Shown: positions 23,903 to 33,700 of the stretch, piece after piece
Layout of the letters: each line of letters begins with the position of its first letter
Position numbering within the stretch: position 1 is the stretch's first letter
Source: UMGS1387 sp045539625
Lineage (GTDB): Bacteria > Bacillota > Clostridia > Oscillospirales > CAG-382
Direction of reading: 5' to 3'
Length of the DNA: 64,000 nt
NCBI GenBank assembly: GCA_045539625.1
Contig: JAZQFS010000025.1
Coordinates: 1 to 64,000 of the forward strand
Translations under genes and position numbers: made by a program
The notes under the pieces: model-generated
Databases searched by the model: none
Seen by the model: only the letters and a program-made list of their open reading frames with translations
Told to the model about the DNA's origin: nothing

Positions 23903-25018
23903 ATGGCAAGTGTATCACTCAAGCACATTTTCAAGAGATATCCCGGCGGCGTTACAGCTGTAAGCGATTTCTGCTTGGAAATCAAGGACAAAGAATTCAT
24001 CATCCTCGTTGGTCCTTCCGGATGCGGTAAGTCCACAACTCTTCGTATGATCGCAGGTCTTGAAGAAATCACAGAGGGCGAGCTTTACATCGGCGACAGA
24101 ATCGTTAATGACGTTGCTCCTAAGGACAGAGATATTGCGATGGTTTTCCAGAACTACGCTCTTTATCCTCATATGTCCGTATTTGAAAACATGGCTTTCG
24201 GCTTAAAGCTCAGAAAGACTCCCAAGGAAGAAATCAAGAGAAGAGTTGAAGAAGCAGGACGTATTCTCGACATCAGCCACCTTCTCGACAGAAAGCCTAA
24301 GGCTCTTTCCGGTGGTCAGAGACAGAGAGTTGCTCTCGGTCGTGCCATCGTTCGTGAACCTAAGGTATTCCTTCTTGACGAACCTCTCTCAAACCTGGAC
24401 GCAAAGCTTCGTGCTGCCATGAGAACAGAGATTACAAAGCTTCACAAGAAGCTGGGTACAACATTTATCTACGTAACACATGACCAGGTAGAAGCTATGA
24501 CAATGGCTTCCAGAATCGTTGTTATGAAGGACGGTCTTATCCAGCAGGTTGATACTCCTCAGAACCTTTACGATCTGCCCTGCAATGTATTCGTAGCAGG
24601 CTTTATCGGAACTCCTCAGATGAACTTCATCAATGCTGAAGTACTTAAGGAAGGAGACGACCTTTACGTTAAGTTTGAAAACTGCAAGTTCAAGCTTCCC
24701 TCCGAAAAGGCACAGAACGAAGACCTTCAGAACTACATCGGCAAGGAAGTTATCCTTGGTATCAGACCTGAATGTATCCACGACGAGCCTATGTACCTCT
24801 CTTCCCTTGAAGACTGGACAACAGAGGTTGCTGTTGACGTTACAGAACTTATGGGTGCTGAAATTTACCTCTACCTTACACTTGGCGAAGAAACCAACCT
24901 TATCGCAAGAGTTTCTTCCAGAAGCAAGGCTAAGAGCGGCGACAAGATTCAGGTTGCTTTCGATATTGCTCACGCACACATCTTCGACAAGGAAACTGAA
25001 AAGTGCATCGTTCACTAA
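23903..25018 (+). CDS. ABC transporter ATP-binding protein, MsmK/UgpC type
   Basis: 371 aa. ATPase for carbohydrate ABC importers of the CUT1 class. Walker A is GPSGCGKST, the Q-loop lies in VFQNYALYPHM, the signature is LSGGQRQR, Walker B is VFLLDEPLSNLD, and the H-loop is VTHDQ. A C-terminal TOBE-type domain of about 130 residues follows. No permease or substrate-binding gene is nearby, so it probably serves several sugar transporters as MsmK does in other Bacillota. AGGAGG lies close before the ATG. The 245-bp upstream gap (23658-23902) is AT-rich with a small GCGAT/ATCGC hairpin near 23857; I cannot fix a promoter in it. Confidence 0.93.
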   Translation: MASVSLKHIFKRYPGGVTAVSDFCLEIKDKEFIILVGPSGCGKSTTLRMIAGLEEITEGELYIGDRIVNDVAPKDRDIAMVFQNYALYPHMSVFENMAFGLKLRKTPKEEIKRRVEEAGRILDISHLLDRKPKALSGGQRQRVALGRAIVREPKVFLLDEPLSNLDAKLRAAMRTEITKLHKKLGTTFIYVTHDQVEAMTMASRIVVMKDGLIQQVDTPQNLYDLPCNVFVAGFIGTPQMNFINAEVLKEGDDLYVKFENCKFKLPSEKAQNEDLQNYIGKEVILGIRPECIHDEPMYLSSLEDWTTEVAVDVTELMGAEIYLYLTLGEETNLIARVSSRSKAKSGDKIQVAFDIAHAHIFDKETEKCIVH

Positions 25019-25036
25019 TTTAGCAAGAACCTATTT

Positions 25037-25063
25037 CAGACCGCCTACACGGCGGTCTGTTTA
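25037..25063 (+). terminator. terminator after the ABC ATPase
   Basis: CAGACCGCC (25037-25045) pairs with GGCGGTCTG (25051-25059); the T run is short. Confidence 0.75.
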
Positions 25064-25091
25064 ATTATTACAGCAATAAAAAGGAGATTAT

Positions 25092-25571
25092 ATGTTCAGA
25101 GAGCTTACAAGAAAAAACAAACAGCTTTACAGAGAAGACTGCATACGCATATTAAAGGAAGAAAAGCGCGGCGTGCTGTCTGTCAACGGCGATGACGGCT
25201 ATCCTTACGGAAGTCCCATGAATCACTTTTACAACAGCGAGGACGGCAACATTTACTTTCATTGCGGAAAACAACAGGGACACAGGCTCGATGCCCTTGC
25301 CAAAGACAGCAAGGTCTGTTTCTGCGTTACCGACAGCGGTACAAAAGAGGACGGCGATTGGGCACTTACCTTTAACAGTGTTATAGTTTTCGGCAAGGTA
25401 AGAATCATAGACGATGCAAAAAAGGTTGAGAATATTTCCGCAAAGCTGTGCCGCAAGTTTACACAGGACGAAAAGTACATCAAAGAAGAAATAGACAAGC
25501 ACCTGAAAAACACTCTTCTTCTGCAGCTCAGTCCCGAACACATCTGCGGCAAGAAAGTGGTGGAATCGTAA
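25092..25571 (+). CDS. pyridoxamine 5'-phosphate oxidase-family protein, Nim-like
   Basis: 159 aa, FMN-binding split-barrel protein. The order of motifs (RELTRKNKQL, GVLSVNGDDGYPYGSPMNHFY, NIYFHCGKQQGHRLDAL, KVCFCVTDSG) matches the NimA-like group, which includes 5-nitroimidazole reductases as well as many proteins of unknown flavin or heme chemistry. Resistance should not be assumed. AAAAGGAGAT precedes the ATG. It stands alone between a terminator and the phosphoglycerate mutase gene. Confidence 0.85.
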   Translation: MFRELTRKNKQLYREDCIRILKEEKRGVLSVNGDDGYPYGSPMNHFYNSEDGNIYFHCGKQQGHRLDALAKDSKVCFCVTDSGTKEDGDWALTFNSVIVFGKVRIIDDAKKVENISAKLCRKFTQDEKYIKEEIDKHLKNTLLLQLSPEHICGKKVVES

Positions 25572-25667
25572 TTTCAAGTATCCTGCCATTATTCACAAAA
25601 TCTACTTGAATATGATTACATTATATACTAAAATATTGCTGTAAATTTTATATCAAAGGTGAAGAAA

Positions 25668-26897
25668 ATGAAATACATAATCATCATAGGCGACGGAATG
25701 GCTGACTACAACATTCCCGAACTCGGAGGCAAAACTCCTCTCATGGTGGCAAAAAAGCCACGAATGGACTATATGGCATCCCACGGCGTTGTTGGCTACA
25801 GTGCAAATGTTCCCGAAGGAATGGTTCCCGAAAGCGACACGGCAAATCTCGCCATTATGGGTTACGATCCCAAGATTTATTCCAAGGGCCGTTCCCCGCT
25901 TGAGGCGCTGAGCATGGGCATCGACATGGCTGAAAACGAAACAGCTTACAGAATCAACACTGTTGCCCTTACAGAAAACGACTGTACTTATGAAGAGCAG
26001 GTTATTCTCGACCATTCGGCCGACGAAATCTCAACCGAGGAGTCCACAATTCTTGTAAATGCACTGCAGGAAGCTATGGGTGACGAATTCAAAACATATC
26101 ACCCCGGCATCAGCTACAGACACTGTCTTATCTGGAAGGACGCACCCGAAACAATGGACTTTGCACGTCCCCACGACCACCTCGGCAAGGTCATCAAGGA
26201 CTATCTTCCCTCAGGCGAGGTTGGTGCGCCTTACCTTGAAATCATGAAAAAAAGCTACGAAATTCTCAAGAATCACCCCGTTAACCTTAAGCGTAAGGCT
26301 GAAGGCAAAAAGCCTGCAAACTCTCTTTGGATATGGAGCCCGGGTAAAAAGCCGCAGCTCAGTTCATTTACCGAAAAGTACGGCAAAAAGGCGGCTGTTA
26401 TCTCGGCGGTTGACCTTATTAAGGGTATAGGCAAGTGTGCAGGTATGGACGTAATTGACGTTGAAGGTGCAACAGGAAATGTTCACACAAACTTTGACGG
26501 CAAGGCTCAGGCGGCTGTTAAAGCTCTCAGAGACGGTGCTGATTTTGTGTATGTTCACGTTGAAGCTCCCGACGAATGCGGTCACAGAGCAGAGCTGGAA
26601 AACAAGGTGCTTTCCATCGAGCTTATCGATAAAAAAATCATCGGTTACATTGAGGACGAGCTGAAGAAGGACGGCGAAGACTACCGCTTCCTCATTCTTC
26701 CCGACCACCCCACACCAATTGCTCTTCGTACACACACTATGGACCCTGTTCCGTACATCATGTACGACAGCACCAAGGAGGTCGACAACTCCGTTATTTC
26801 CTACGACGAAAAGTTCGGCTACGGAGACGGCGAAGTGAAGGCAAACCTCAAGTCTTATGACAAGGGTTACACAATGATTGACGATTTCTTTGCATAA
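25668..26897 (+). CDS. apgM: 2,3-bisphosphoglycerate-independent phosphoglycerate mutase, archaeal (ApgM) type
   Basis: 409 aa. Interconverts 3- and 2-phosphoglycerate in glycolysis and gluconeogenesis. Alkaline-phosphatase superfamily fold: GDGMAD at the N terminus binds metal, SDTANLAIMGYDP carries the Ser nucleophile, HVEAPDECGH and LPDHPTP supply further metal ligands. The ApgM group is much shorter than bacterial GpmI (about 510 aa). Some members are annotated as homoserine-kinase-like, a weaker alternative. The ATG at 25668 has AAAGGTG 6 nt upstream; a GTG at 25659 overlaps that site. A terminator follows. Confidence 0.88.
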   Translation: MKYIIIIGDGMADYNIPELGGKTPLMVAKKPRMDYMASHGVVGYSANVPEGMVPESDTANLAIMGYDPKIYSKGRSPLEALSMGIDMAENETAYRINTVALTENDCTYEEQVILDHSADEISTEESTILVNALQEAMGDEFKTYHPGISYRHCLIWKDAPETMDFARPHDHLGKVIKDYLPSGEVGAPYLEIMKKSYEILKNHPVNLKRKAEGKKPANSLWIWSPGKKPQLSSFTEKYGKKAAVISAVDLIKGIGKCAGMDVIDVEGATGNVHTNFDGKAQAAVKALRDGADFVYVHVEAPDECGHRAELENKVLSIELIDKKIIGYIEDELKKDGEDYRFLILPDHPTPIALRTHTMDPVPYIMYDSTKEVDNSVISYDEKFGYGDGEVKANLKSYDKGYTMIDDFFA

Positions 26898-26913
26898 TAA
26901 CGTTGATATTTTT

Positions 26914-26945
26914 ACAGAGTTGCAGTTTGCAGCTCTGTTTTTTTA
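26914..26945 (+). terminator. terminator after apgM
   Basis: ACAGAGTTGCA (26914-26924) pairs with TGCAGCTCTGT (26928-26938), one G-U pair, followed by seven T. Confidence 0.9.
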
Positions 26946-26968
26946 TAGCACTTTTATTATATTTTTAC

Positions 26969-26997
26969 TTGACAAAACACTTTTGATAATGTATAAT
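26969..26997 (+). promoter_or_regulatory. sigma-A promoter of the five-gene mannosidase operon
   Basis: TTGACA at 26969-26974, 17-bp spacer, TATAAT at 26992-26997. No other promoter of this quality appears before the terminator at 33754. Confidence 0.85.
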
Positions 26998-27038
26998 TAA
27001 GTTAACCGAATTAACAAATGATACAAGGAGGATTATAT

Positions 27039-27911
27039 ATGCTTTACACTTTAAAAAACGGTACACTCACTGTAGAAATATCTGACATGGGTGCCGAGAT
27101 TATGTCTGTTAAAAAGGACGGAGTTGAATACATCTGGCAAAGAGACAAAAAGTACTGGGCAAGCTGCACTCCCATTATGTTTCCCGTATGCGGAAGACTT
27201 TTCGGCTTTAAATACACCTACAAGGGCAAGGAATATGCCATGGAAAACCACGGCTTTATCAGAAAAACCGTGATGGACGTCAAGGAAAAAACAGACGATT
27301 CCATTGTTTTCGCCTTCAGTGCAAACGAGGACAGCTTAAAACAGTACCCCTTTATGTTTGACATTGAGATTTCCTACCGTCTTGACGAAAATAACCTTTA
27401 TTCCGAAATTTACGTCAAGAACACAGGCAATGACATTCTCCCCTTTGCACCCGGTGCACATCCGGGCTTCTGCGTACCGATAGACGGCAAGGGTGAATTT
27501 TCCGACTACTACATTGAATTTGAAGAGGGCGTAAATCCCGACCATATGATTTTCACCCCAACCTGCTATCAGACAGGTCTCAAGAAGGCGTTGAAGCTGG
27601 AAAGCGGCTACAGGCTTCCCCTTCACCACGATATGTTTGACAACGATGCCATTTTTATGTCAAGAGCAGGCAAAAAGGTGACACTCAAATCCGATATTAC
27701 TGACAGATACGTAACACTTTACTGTGCAGATTTCCCTTATCTCGGACTTTGGCATATGCCCAAAACCGATGCACCCTACGTTTGCATTGAGCCATGGAGT
27801 GGTCTTCCCTCTTATGACGGCGTAACAGACGATTTTTCCGACAGAAGCGATATGTTCCGTCTTGAAAAGGGCGGCAGCAAAACCGTTGGATATGCAATCT
27901 GCTTCGGTTAA
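27039..27911 (+). CDS. aldose 1-epimerase-family protein, LacX-like
   Basis: 290 aa, galactose-mutarotase beta-sandwich. FAPGAHPGFCVPI carries the likely catalytic His, and the late EPWSGLPSYDG with Glu matches the LacX-type subgroup; the NHGFIRK segment also fits. Mutarotases interconvert alpha and beta anomers of a free sugar. The ATG at 27039 has AGGAGGA 8-9 nt upstream. First gene of a packed operon with a HAD phosphatase, a deoxyhypusine-synthase-like protein, an RfaE-like kinase and a GH38 mannosidase, which points to a sugar released by the mannosidase as its substrate. Confidence 0.85.
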   Translation: MLYTLKNGTLTVEISDMGAEIMSVKKDGVEYIWQRDKKYWASCTPIMFPVCGRLFGFKYTYKGKEYAMENHGFIRKTVMDVKEKTDDSIVFAFSANEDSLKQYPFMFDIEISYRLDENNLYSEIYVKNTGNDILPFAPGAHPGFCVPIDGKGEFSDYYIEFEEGVNPDHMIFTPTCYQTGLKKALKLESGYRLPLHHDMFDNDAIFMSRAGKKVTLKSDITDRYVTLYCADFPYLGLWHMPKTDAPYVCIEPWSGLPSYDGVTDDFSDRSDMFRLEKGGSKTVGYAICFG

Positions 27912-27941
27912 AACTAATATATACTGAAAGGGAACGATGAT

Positions 27942-28715
27942 ATGAAGATTTTATGCGAACATGAAAAGCTTGGCTCTCTTGATGCTGCGGTTTTTGATTT
28001 TGACGGAACACTTTCAAGCCTTAGAGCAGGTTGGGAAAAGGTTATGGAGCCTTTGATGGTTGAGCTTATCCCGGGCGACAAGGACGAGGTTACACAGCTT
28101 GTAAGAAAATACATAGACGAATCAACAGGTATCCAGACCATCTTCCAGATGCGTTGGTTAAAGGAAGAGATTACCAAAAGAGGCGGCAACGCTCTTGACG
28201 AATGGGAATACAAGGACGAATACAACCGCCGTCTTATGATAGAGGTAGGCAGACGCAGACAGGCAATTCTCAGTGGCGAAGAAAAAGCGGAGCATTATCT
28301 TGTTCCGGGAGGCAAGGAATTTCTGGAGGAGCTTAAGAAAATGGGCGTCACAATGTACGCAGCAAGCGGTACAGATACTGTCGATGTAAAGGCAGAAGCA
28401 GCGGTTCTCGGTCTTGACGGATATTTTTCGGAAATTGCAGGAGCTGAGAGAGGTACTGACGACTGCTCAAAAGAAGCAGTTCTCCGAAGACTTGTAAAGC
28501 CGGGCAAAAAGCTTCTTGTTGTAGGCGACGGCAAGGTTGAAATTGCACTTGGCAGAGAAGCAGGTGCACTTACTCTCGGCATTGCCAGCATGGACATTCC
28601 CGGTTGTGACAGCGACGAAATGAATGCCGACAAGTACAGAAGACTTGAAAATGCAGGCGCACACGCAATTATTCCTCATTTCGCTAATGTAAAGGAGATT
28701 TTATCATGGATTTAA
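27942..28715 (+). CDS. HAD-family hydrolase
   Basis: 257 aa. Motif I FDFDGTLSS gives the nucleophile and acid/base Asp pair; AASGTDT is motif II; KPGKKLLVVGDG is motif III/IV with Lys and Asp. The long helical insertion after motif I indicates a C1-type cap as in phosphoglycolate- or sugar-phosphate phosphatases. It has unusually many regulated-looking hydrophilic residues in the cap but no other domain. It starts 30 bp after the epimerase gene and its last 10 bp overlap the next gene, so the two are translationally coupled. A phosphatase in the same operon as a kinase (29683) suggests successive steps on a sugar phosphate. Confidence 0.85.
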   Translation: MKILCEHEKLGSLDAAVFDFDGTLSSLRAGWEKVMEPLMVELIPGDKDEVTQLVRKYIDESTGIQTIFQMRWLKEEITKRGGNALDEWEYKDEYNRRLMIEVGRRRQAILSGEEKAEHYLVPGGKEFLEELKKMGVTMYAASGTDTVDVKAEAAVLGLDGYFSEIAGAERGTDDCSKEAVLRRLVKPGKKLLVVGDGKVEIALGREAGALTLGIASMDIPGCDSDEMNADKYRRLENAGAHAIIPHFANVKEILSWI

Positions 28716-29683
28716 GAAGAACTAAGGCTCTCGATTTTTCGGGACTTACACTTTATTCAGCCAAGGACAGACACAACCTTGTTACAACAGGCAATATTAT
28801 GACTCCGGGTGTTACAAAGACGGAAGAATTTGTGCACGAAGGCTTTGACGAGCTTGTGGAAAAAATTGTAAAGGCAAGAGAAAACGGCAAGGAAGTAATT
28901 GTCAGCATAGGCGCACACGTTATCAAGTGCGGTCTTTCAAGATACCTCATTCAGCTTGCAAAGGACGGTTGGATTACTCACTTTGCAGGAAACGGTGCCT
29001 GCTCAATACACGACTTTGAGCTTGCAATGCTGGGCGGTACAAGTGAGCACGTACCTACTGCAATAGAGGACGGCTCCTTTGGTATGTGGCAGGAAACCCT
29101 TCACAATATGAATACCGCCATTAACGAAGGTGCAAAGAAAGGCTACGGCTACGGCGAATCCCTTTACGAATATGTCAATGCTCACCCCGAGCTTTTCCCC
29201 CACAAGGAGGACTGTGTATTCTGGAATATGCAAAAGCTTGACATTCCCGCAACATATCACATAGCTCTCGGCACTGACATTATTCACCAGTCCCCCGAAT
29301 GTGAAATGGCAAACATCGGCTTCTGTTCAGGTGTGGACTTCAAGCGTTACTGCTACAGCATCTCCAAAATGGACGAGGGCGTATTCCTCAACTTTGGCTC
29401 GGCGGTTATCGGCGCTGAGGTATTCTTAAAGGCGCTTTCCATTGCAAGAAACCTCGGCAACTCCAATTTCAACATCACAACCGCAAACTTCGACTTAAAG
29501 CCCTTAGGCGATTTCAGAAAGAAAATCGGCTACGAAGATCCCGACTACTACTACCGTCCCAGAAAGAACATTGTAAACCGCCCCGTATCCCGTGGCGGCT
29601 GGGGTATGCACTTTGTTGGTGACCATCAGGTGACAATTCCCTCACTTTACGAAAAGCTTTCCAAAATGGGAGGAAAAAAATAA
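28706..29683 (+). CDS. distant deoxyhypusine-synthase-like protein, function unknown
   Basis: 325 aa. The N-terminal half (VSIGAHVIKCGLSRYLIQLA, THFAGNGACSIHDFELA) resembles the NAD-binding Rossmann part of deoxyhypusine synthase, where the equivalent motif is close to GGIEED. A late GGWGMHFVGDHQVTIP aligns by eye with the SWGK region that carries the catalytic Lys in true enzymes, but Met stands where Lys would be. Bacteria also lack the eIF5A substrate; this organism has EF-P. So a different NAD-linked reaction is likely. The start overlaps the HAD gene by 10 bp, and the stop shares one base with the kinase start. The family call is tentative. Confidence 0.5.
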   Translation: MDLRRTKALDFSGLTLYSAKDRHNLVTTGNIMTPGVTKTEEFVHEGFDELVEKIVKARENGKEVIVSIGAHVIKCGLSRYLIQLAKDGWITHFAGNGACSIHDFELAMLGGTSEHVPTAIEDGSFGMWQETLHNMNTAINEGAKKGYGYGESLYEYVNAHPELFPHKEDCVFWNMQKLDIPATYHIALGTDIIHQSPECEMANIGFCSGVDFKRYCYSISKMDEGVFLNFGSAVIGAEVFLKALSIARNLGNSNFNITTANFDLKPLGDFRKKIGYEDPDYYYRPRKNIVNRPVSRGGWGMHFVGDHQVTIPSLYEKLSKMGGKK

Positions 29684-30672
29684 TGTTTGACCTTTCAAAG
29701 CTTGACGGCGTAAAAATCGCCATAATCGGCGACCTTGCCCTTGACATTTACTGGTACGCCGATATGAAAAAGAGCGAGCTTTCCCGTGAAACTCCCCATT
29801 ATCCCCTGCCTGTAGTCCGTGAGGTTATGAGCCTTGGCGCAGGCGGAAATGTTGTTGCAAACGTTGCGGCTCTGAAGCCAAAAGAATTATACGTATGCGG
29901 AGTTTGCGGTGACGACTGGAGAGGCGACATTCTCAAGAAAAAGCTGTGTGAAATAGGTGCGGACACAAGCGGACTTTTTGTTGAAGAAGGTACATTTTCC
30001 TATGCTTACTGCAAACCTATGAGAATGGGTATATCCGACGTAATATACGAAGATCCAAGACTTGACTTTACAAGAACAGACAAAATAAGCGAAAAAAGTG
30101 AAGAAAAAATTCTTGGCTGGCTTGACGAAATCAGCACAAAGGTTGACATTCTCTGCGTTGCCGACCAGTTTGTAAACGGTATTATTACCGAAAAGGTGCT
30201 TAAAAAGATTTGTACCCTTAACACACGTGTTATTGTTGACAGCAGATACAGAGCAGGCTTTTACAATCTAAAGAACGGTATTCTAAAACCCAACGAGGAC
30301 GAGTGCAGATATGCTCTTACAAAGCTTGGCATTGCCGTTCCCGACGGTGACGAAGAGCTTGGCAAGGCACTCTCGGCTGCAACAGGTGCAGACGTGCTTT
30401 TAACAAGAGGCGAAAAAGGCAGTATGTACATTTCGGCAAAGGGTGAATCTACCGTCATCACGCCTGCACTCAAAATTGAAGGTCCCATTGACATCTGCGG
30501 TGCAGGAGACTCGTCAATATCCGCCTTTTCATGTTGTATTGCAGCAGGTGCAAAGCCTTTTGAGGCAGCCGAGATTGCAGGACTTGCGTCAGGTGTTACG
30601 ATTCAGAAAATCGCAACAACAGGTACTGCAACAAGAGAAGAAATTACAGAGCTATACAAAAAATTCTTTTAA
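29683..30672 (+). CDS. PfkB/ribokinase-family carbohydrate kinase, RfaE/HldE-like
   Basis: 329 aa. Resembles the kinase half of D-glycero-D-manno-heptose-7-phosphate kinases (RfaE/HldE). IGDLALDIYWYADMKKSELS is the N-terminal substrate strand, GAGGNVVANVAAL the PfkB glycine motif, LLTRGEKGSM precedes the nucleotide site, and ICGAGDSSISAF holds the catalytic Asp of the usual DTxGAGD motif, with Cys in place of Thr. No nucleotidyltransferase domain is fused. There is no lipopolysaccharide in this lineage, so ADP-heptose synthesis for LPS is unlikely. TAATG couples it to the preceding gene. Confidence 0.8.
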   Translation: MFDLSKLDGVKIAIIGDLALDIYWYADMKKSELSRETPHYPLPVVREVMSLGAGGNVVANVAALKPKELYVCGVCGDDWRGDILKKKLCEIGADTSGLFVEEGTFSYAYCKPMRMGISDVIYEDPRLDFTRTDKISEKSEEKILGWLDEISTKVDILCVADQFVNGIITEKVLKKICTLNTRVIVDSRYRAGFYNLKNGILKPNEDECRYALTKLGIAVPDGDEELGKALSAATGADVLLTRGEKGSMYISAKGESTVITPALKIEGPIDICGAGDSSISAFSCCIAAGAKPFEAAEIAGLASGVTIQKIATTGTATREEITELYKKFF

Positions 30673-30702
30673 GTTTTATTATAACCGACGGAGGAAACCA
30701 CC

Positions 30703-33700
30703 ATGGTACTTGCAACAATAACGCGAAACCTTGATATGTTCACTTCCCATGCGTTTGTCAAAAGCACAGATGCAGGAAAGTGGGAGTATAAAATAGGGAA
30801 ATATGTAGAGCAGGACAAGTATGAAATGCCCGACAACTGGCAGGAATACAAAAGCGGTATTATATTCAACACTGCAGATACATTTTTAGCAAGAATGACT
30901 TTTGTTCCCGAAGCTCCCAAGGAAGGTCAGTTTGCATACTTAAACATTGACACCGCAAATGGCTGTGAAGCTATCGTTAAAGTCAACGGTAAAAACTACG
31001 GCGGTATCAATTCAAGCGTGTTAAGAACAAGAATAGACCTTCCCGAAGAATGTTACGGCAAGGAAACAACCATTGAAATTGAAGTTTTTGCCAGCCATCA
31101 TGCACGAGGCGATTTTGATACACGTCCTCTTCACAGTGCAAAATGGATAATTGCCGACAAGCTTATGTTTGACTTTCAGGAAAGCATAAAACTTATATGG
31201 GACATTTATAACTTTACAAAAAACCAGTATAAAAAGGATAAGCTCTACGACCTTATCGTTCATCTTATCAACGGCTGTGATCAGTCACTTACAGGCGAAG
31301 AATACCGTGACAACATTGCAGAGCTTTATGAAGAGCTGAAAGAAGGCTTAAAGAAAATCGGCTGCGACAACGATATGGGTCAGGTTGACCTTGTTGCATC
31401 AACTCACATTGATACTGCCTGGCTGTGGCAGTACAAAGATACCATTCGCAAGGCTTCAAGAAGTGCTCTTATCCAGATGCGTCTTATGGAAAGATATCCC
31501 GAATTCAAGTTCGGTTTGTCTCAGCCAAGCGTTTACAACTACATCAAGGAAAGCTATCCTGATGTTTTCGAGCAAATAAAGCAAAAGCACAAGGAAGGAC
31601 AGTGGCTTCTTCTCGGTCCTATGTGGGTTGAAGGCGACCTTAACATATCGGGCGGTGAATCATTGGTAAGAGAATTCTTATACGGTCATCAGTTCTTCAA
31701 CAAGGAATTCGGCACAACAAGCGACGTTTGCTGGATTCCCGACTCCTTCGGCTTCCCTGCAAGTCTTCCGCAGATATTCAGAAAGTGCGGAACAAACAGC
31801 TTCTTTACCACAAAGGTTCGCTGGCAGGCAGCTATTGAATTTCCTTACAGTGTATTTGAATGGGAGGGCATTGACGGAACAAAAATCACCTCCTCCATTC
31901 CCGACCTCAAAGGCTACTACAACGGTCAGATTAAAGCAGAGCAGTTAATATACGCAAGTGAAAAGAACAAGCAAAAGGCGCTTCACGACAAGGTTCTTAT
32001 GCCTTACGGCTTCGGTGACGGAGGCGGCGGAGCTTCCGAGTTTATGCTTTCTTCCTACAGAAAGCTAAAGGAAATTCCCGGTCTTCCCAAAATCAACCTG
32101 ACTACCGTTCCCGAATACTATGCCGACCTTGAAAAGAAGGCAGACAAGCTTCCCGTCTGGAAAGGCGAGTTATGTGTTGAAACCCATCAGGGTACATACA
32201 CAACAATTGCAAAAAACAAGCGTGCAAACAGAATGGGTGAAATGGCTCTACGCCGTCTTGATCTTCTTGCCTGTATGGCGGGCATCAAAACAGACAGCGA
32301 TGAATACAGAGAAATCGTTAAAAACTGGAAGGATTTACTCCTTATGCAGTTCCATGACGTGCTTCCTGGCAGCTCCATCAATGCTGTTTATCAAGACACT
32401 GACAGAATGTACAAGGATTTGTTCGACTTTATTGACAAAGAGCAGTCAGTGCTTATTGACAAGGCTCTTAAGACTGAAAAAGATGACGGCTGTGTTACGG
32501 TATTCAACCCCAATTCCTTTGCATCAACCTCTTATGTAAAAGTAGACAGCTCCTTCAAGGACTGTGTGCTGTCCGACGGTGTAAACACGAGCAAGGTAAT
32601 CCCCGACGGCAAGGGCGGATATGTATTCTATGCAGAAAACATTGACGGCTTTGGTACAAAGTCTTATTCAAAGGTAACCGCAGAATGTGACAGCAACGCT
32701 GACGGCATAAAGCTCACACAGGCACTTGAAGGCTATCATGCAGAAACACCCTTCTTCAGCTTTGACATTCACGCAGACGGTACTTTACACAACTTCTTTG
32801 ACAAATGTGAAAAAGTCACCTACTCATCAGGCGACGGTCTTAACAGCTACAGAGTCTACCGTGACGGTCCCGAACGTGAGGACGCCTGGAACATTGACAG
32901 GGATTTTAAATTACGTCCCGTCAATATGAATTGGCAGAACAGTGCTGAAATAATAGAAAACAACGGTGAAAGAGCTGTTGTCCGCATCACAAAGAAGGGT
33001 GAAAGAACAACCGTCACACAGGATATTGTGATTTATTCAAGGCTGAGAAAGGTTGACTTCTTATGTCACATCGACTGGCAGGAGAAGTACAGGCTCATGC
33101 AGGTAACCTTCCCTACAACGGTAAATGCTTCTCAGGCTTCCTATGAAATTGCTTACGGTATCTGCAAGCGTACAACCCATCCCAACACTCCCGGTGAAAG
33201 ATGGAAGCATGAATATGCCGCTCACCGTTTTGTGGACTTATCCGACGAAAAGAGAGGTGCGGCAGTTATCAACGACTGCAAGTACGGTCACAATGCAATT
33301 GACGGCGAAATTACAATGACACTGTTCAGGAACACCGATTATCCTTCCAAGTTCCTTGATACAGGCGAACACGATTACGCCTACTCATTCCTTCCCCACT
33401 CAGGCGGCATTTACGGCGGAGATGTTGCAAAGCAAGCTTATCTTTTCAACTCTCCCGTGATTTGCGTAAACGGAAAAGCTGACATCAAGCCCATTATCAC
33501 ACTTTCCGATGACAGCTTATTCATTGACTGTGTAAAGCCCGCCGAGGACGGAAACGGAATAATTGTCCGAATGTATGAGCCTTACGGCACTAGCGGAAGT
33601 GTTAAGGCGGCACTTTCGGGAACAGCCAAAATTTCAGAGGTTTCACCTCTTGAAGAAACGGTTGCAGCGCTTGGCAAGGCTGACAGCTTTGATATAAGCT

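Noticed and set aside
25092..25571. Nitroimidazole resistance gene nimA
   Set aside because: The protein is only Nim-like; many family members have unrelated roles, so resistance is not claimed.
28706..29683. True deoxyhypusine synthase
   Set aside because: Catalytic lysine not found and no eIF5A-type substrate expected; kept only as a distant fold-level likeness.
29683..30672. LPS heptose biosynthesis gene hldE
   Set aside because: No cytidylyl/adenylyltransferase domain or other LPS genes, and the envelope genes point to a Gram-positive type.
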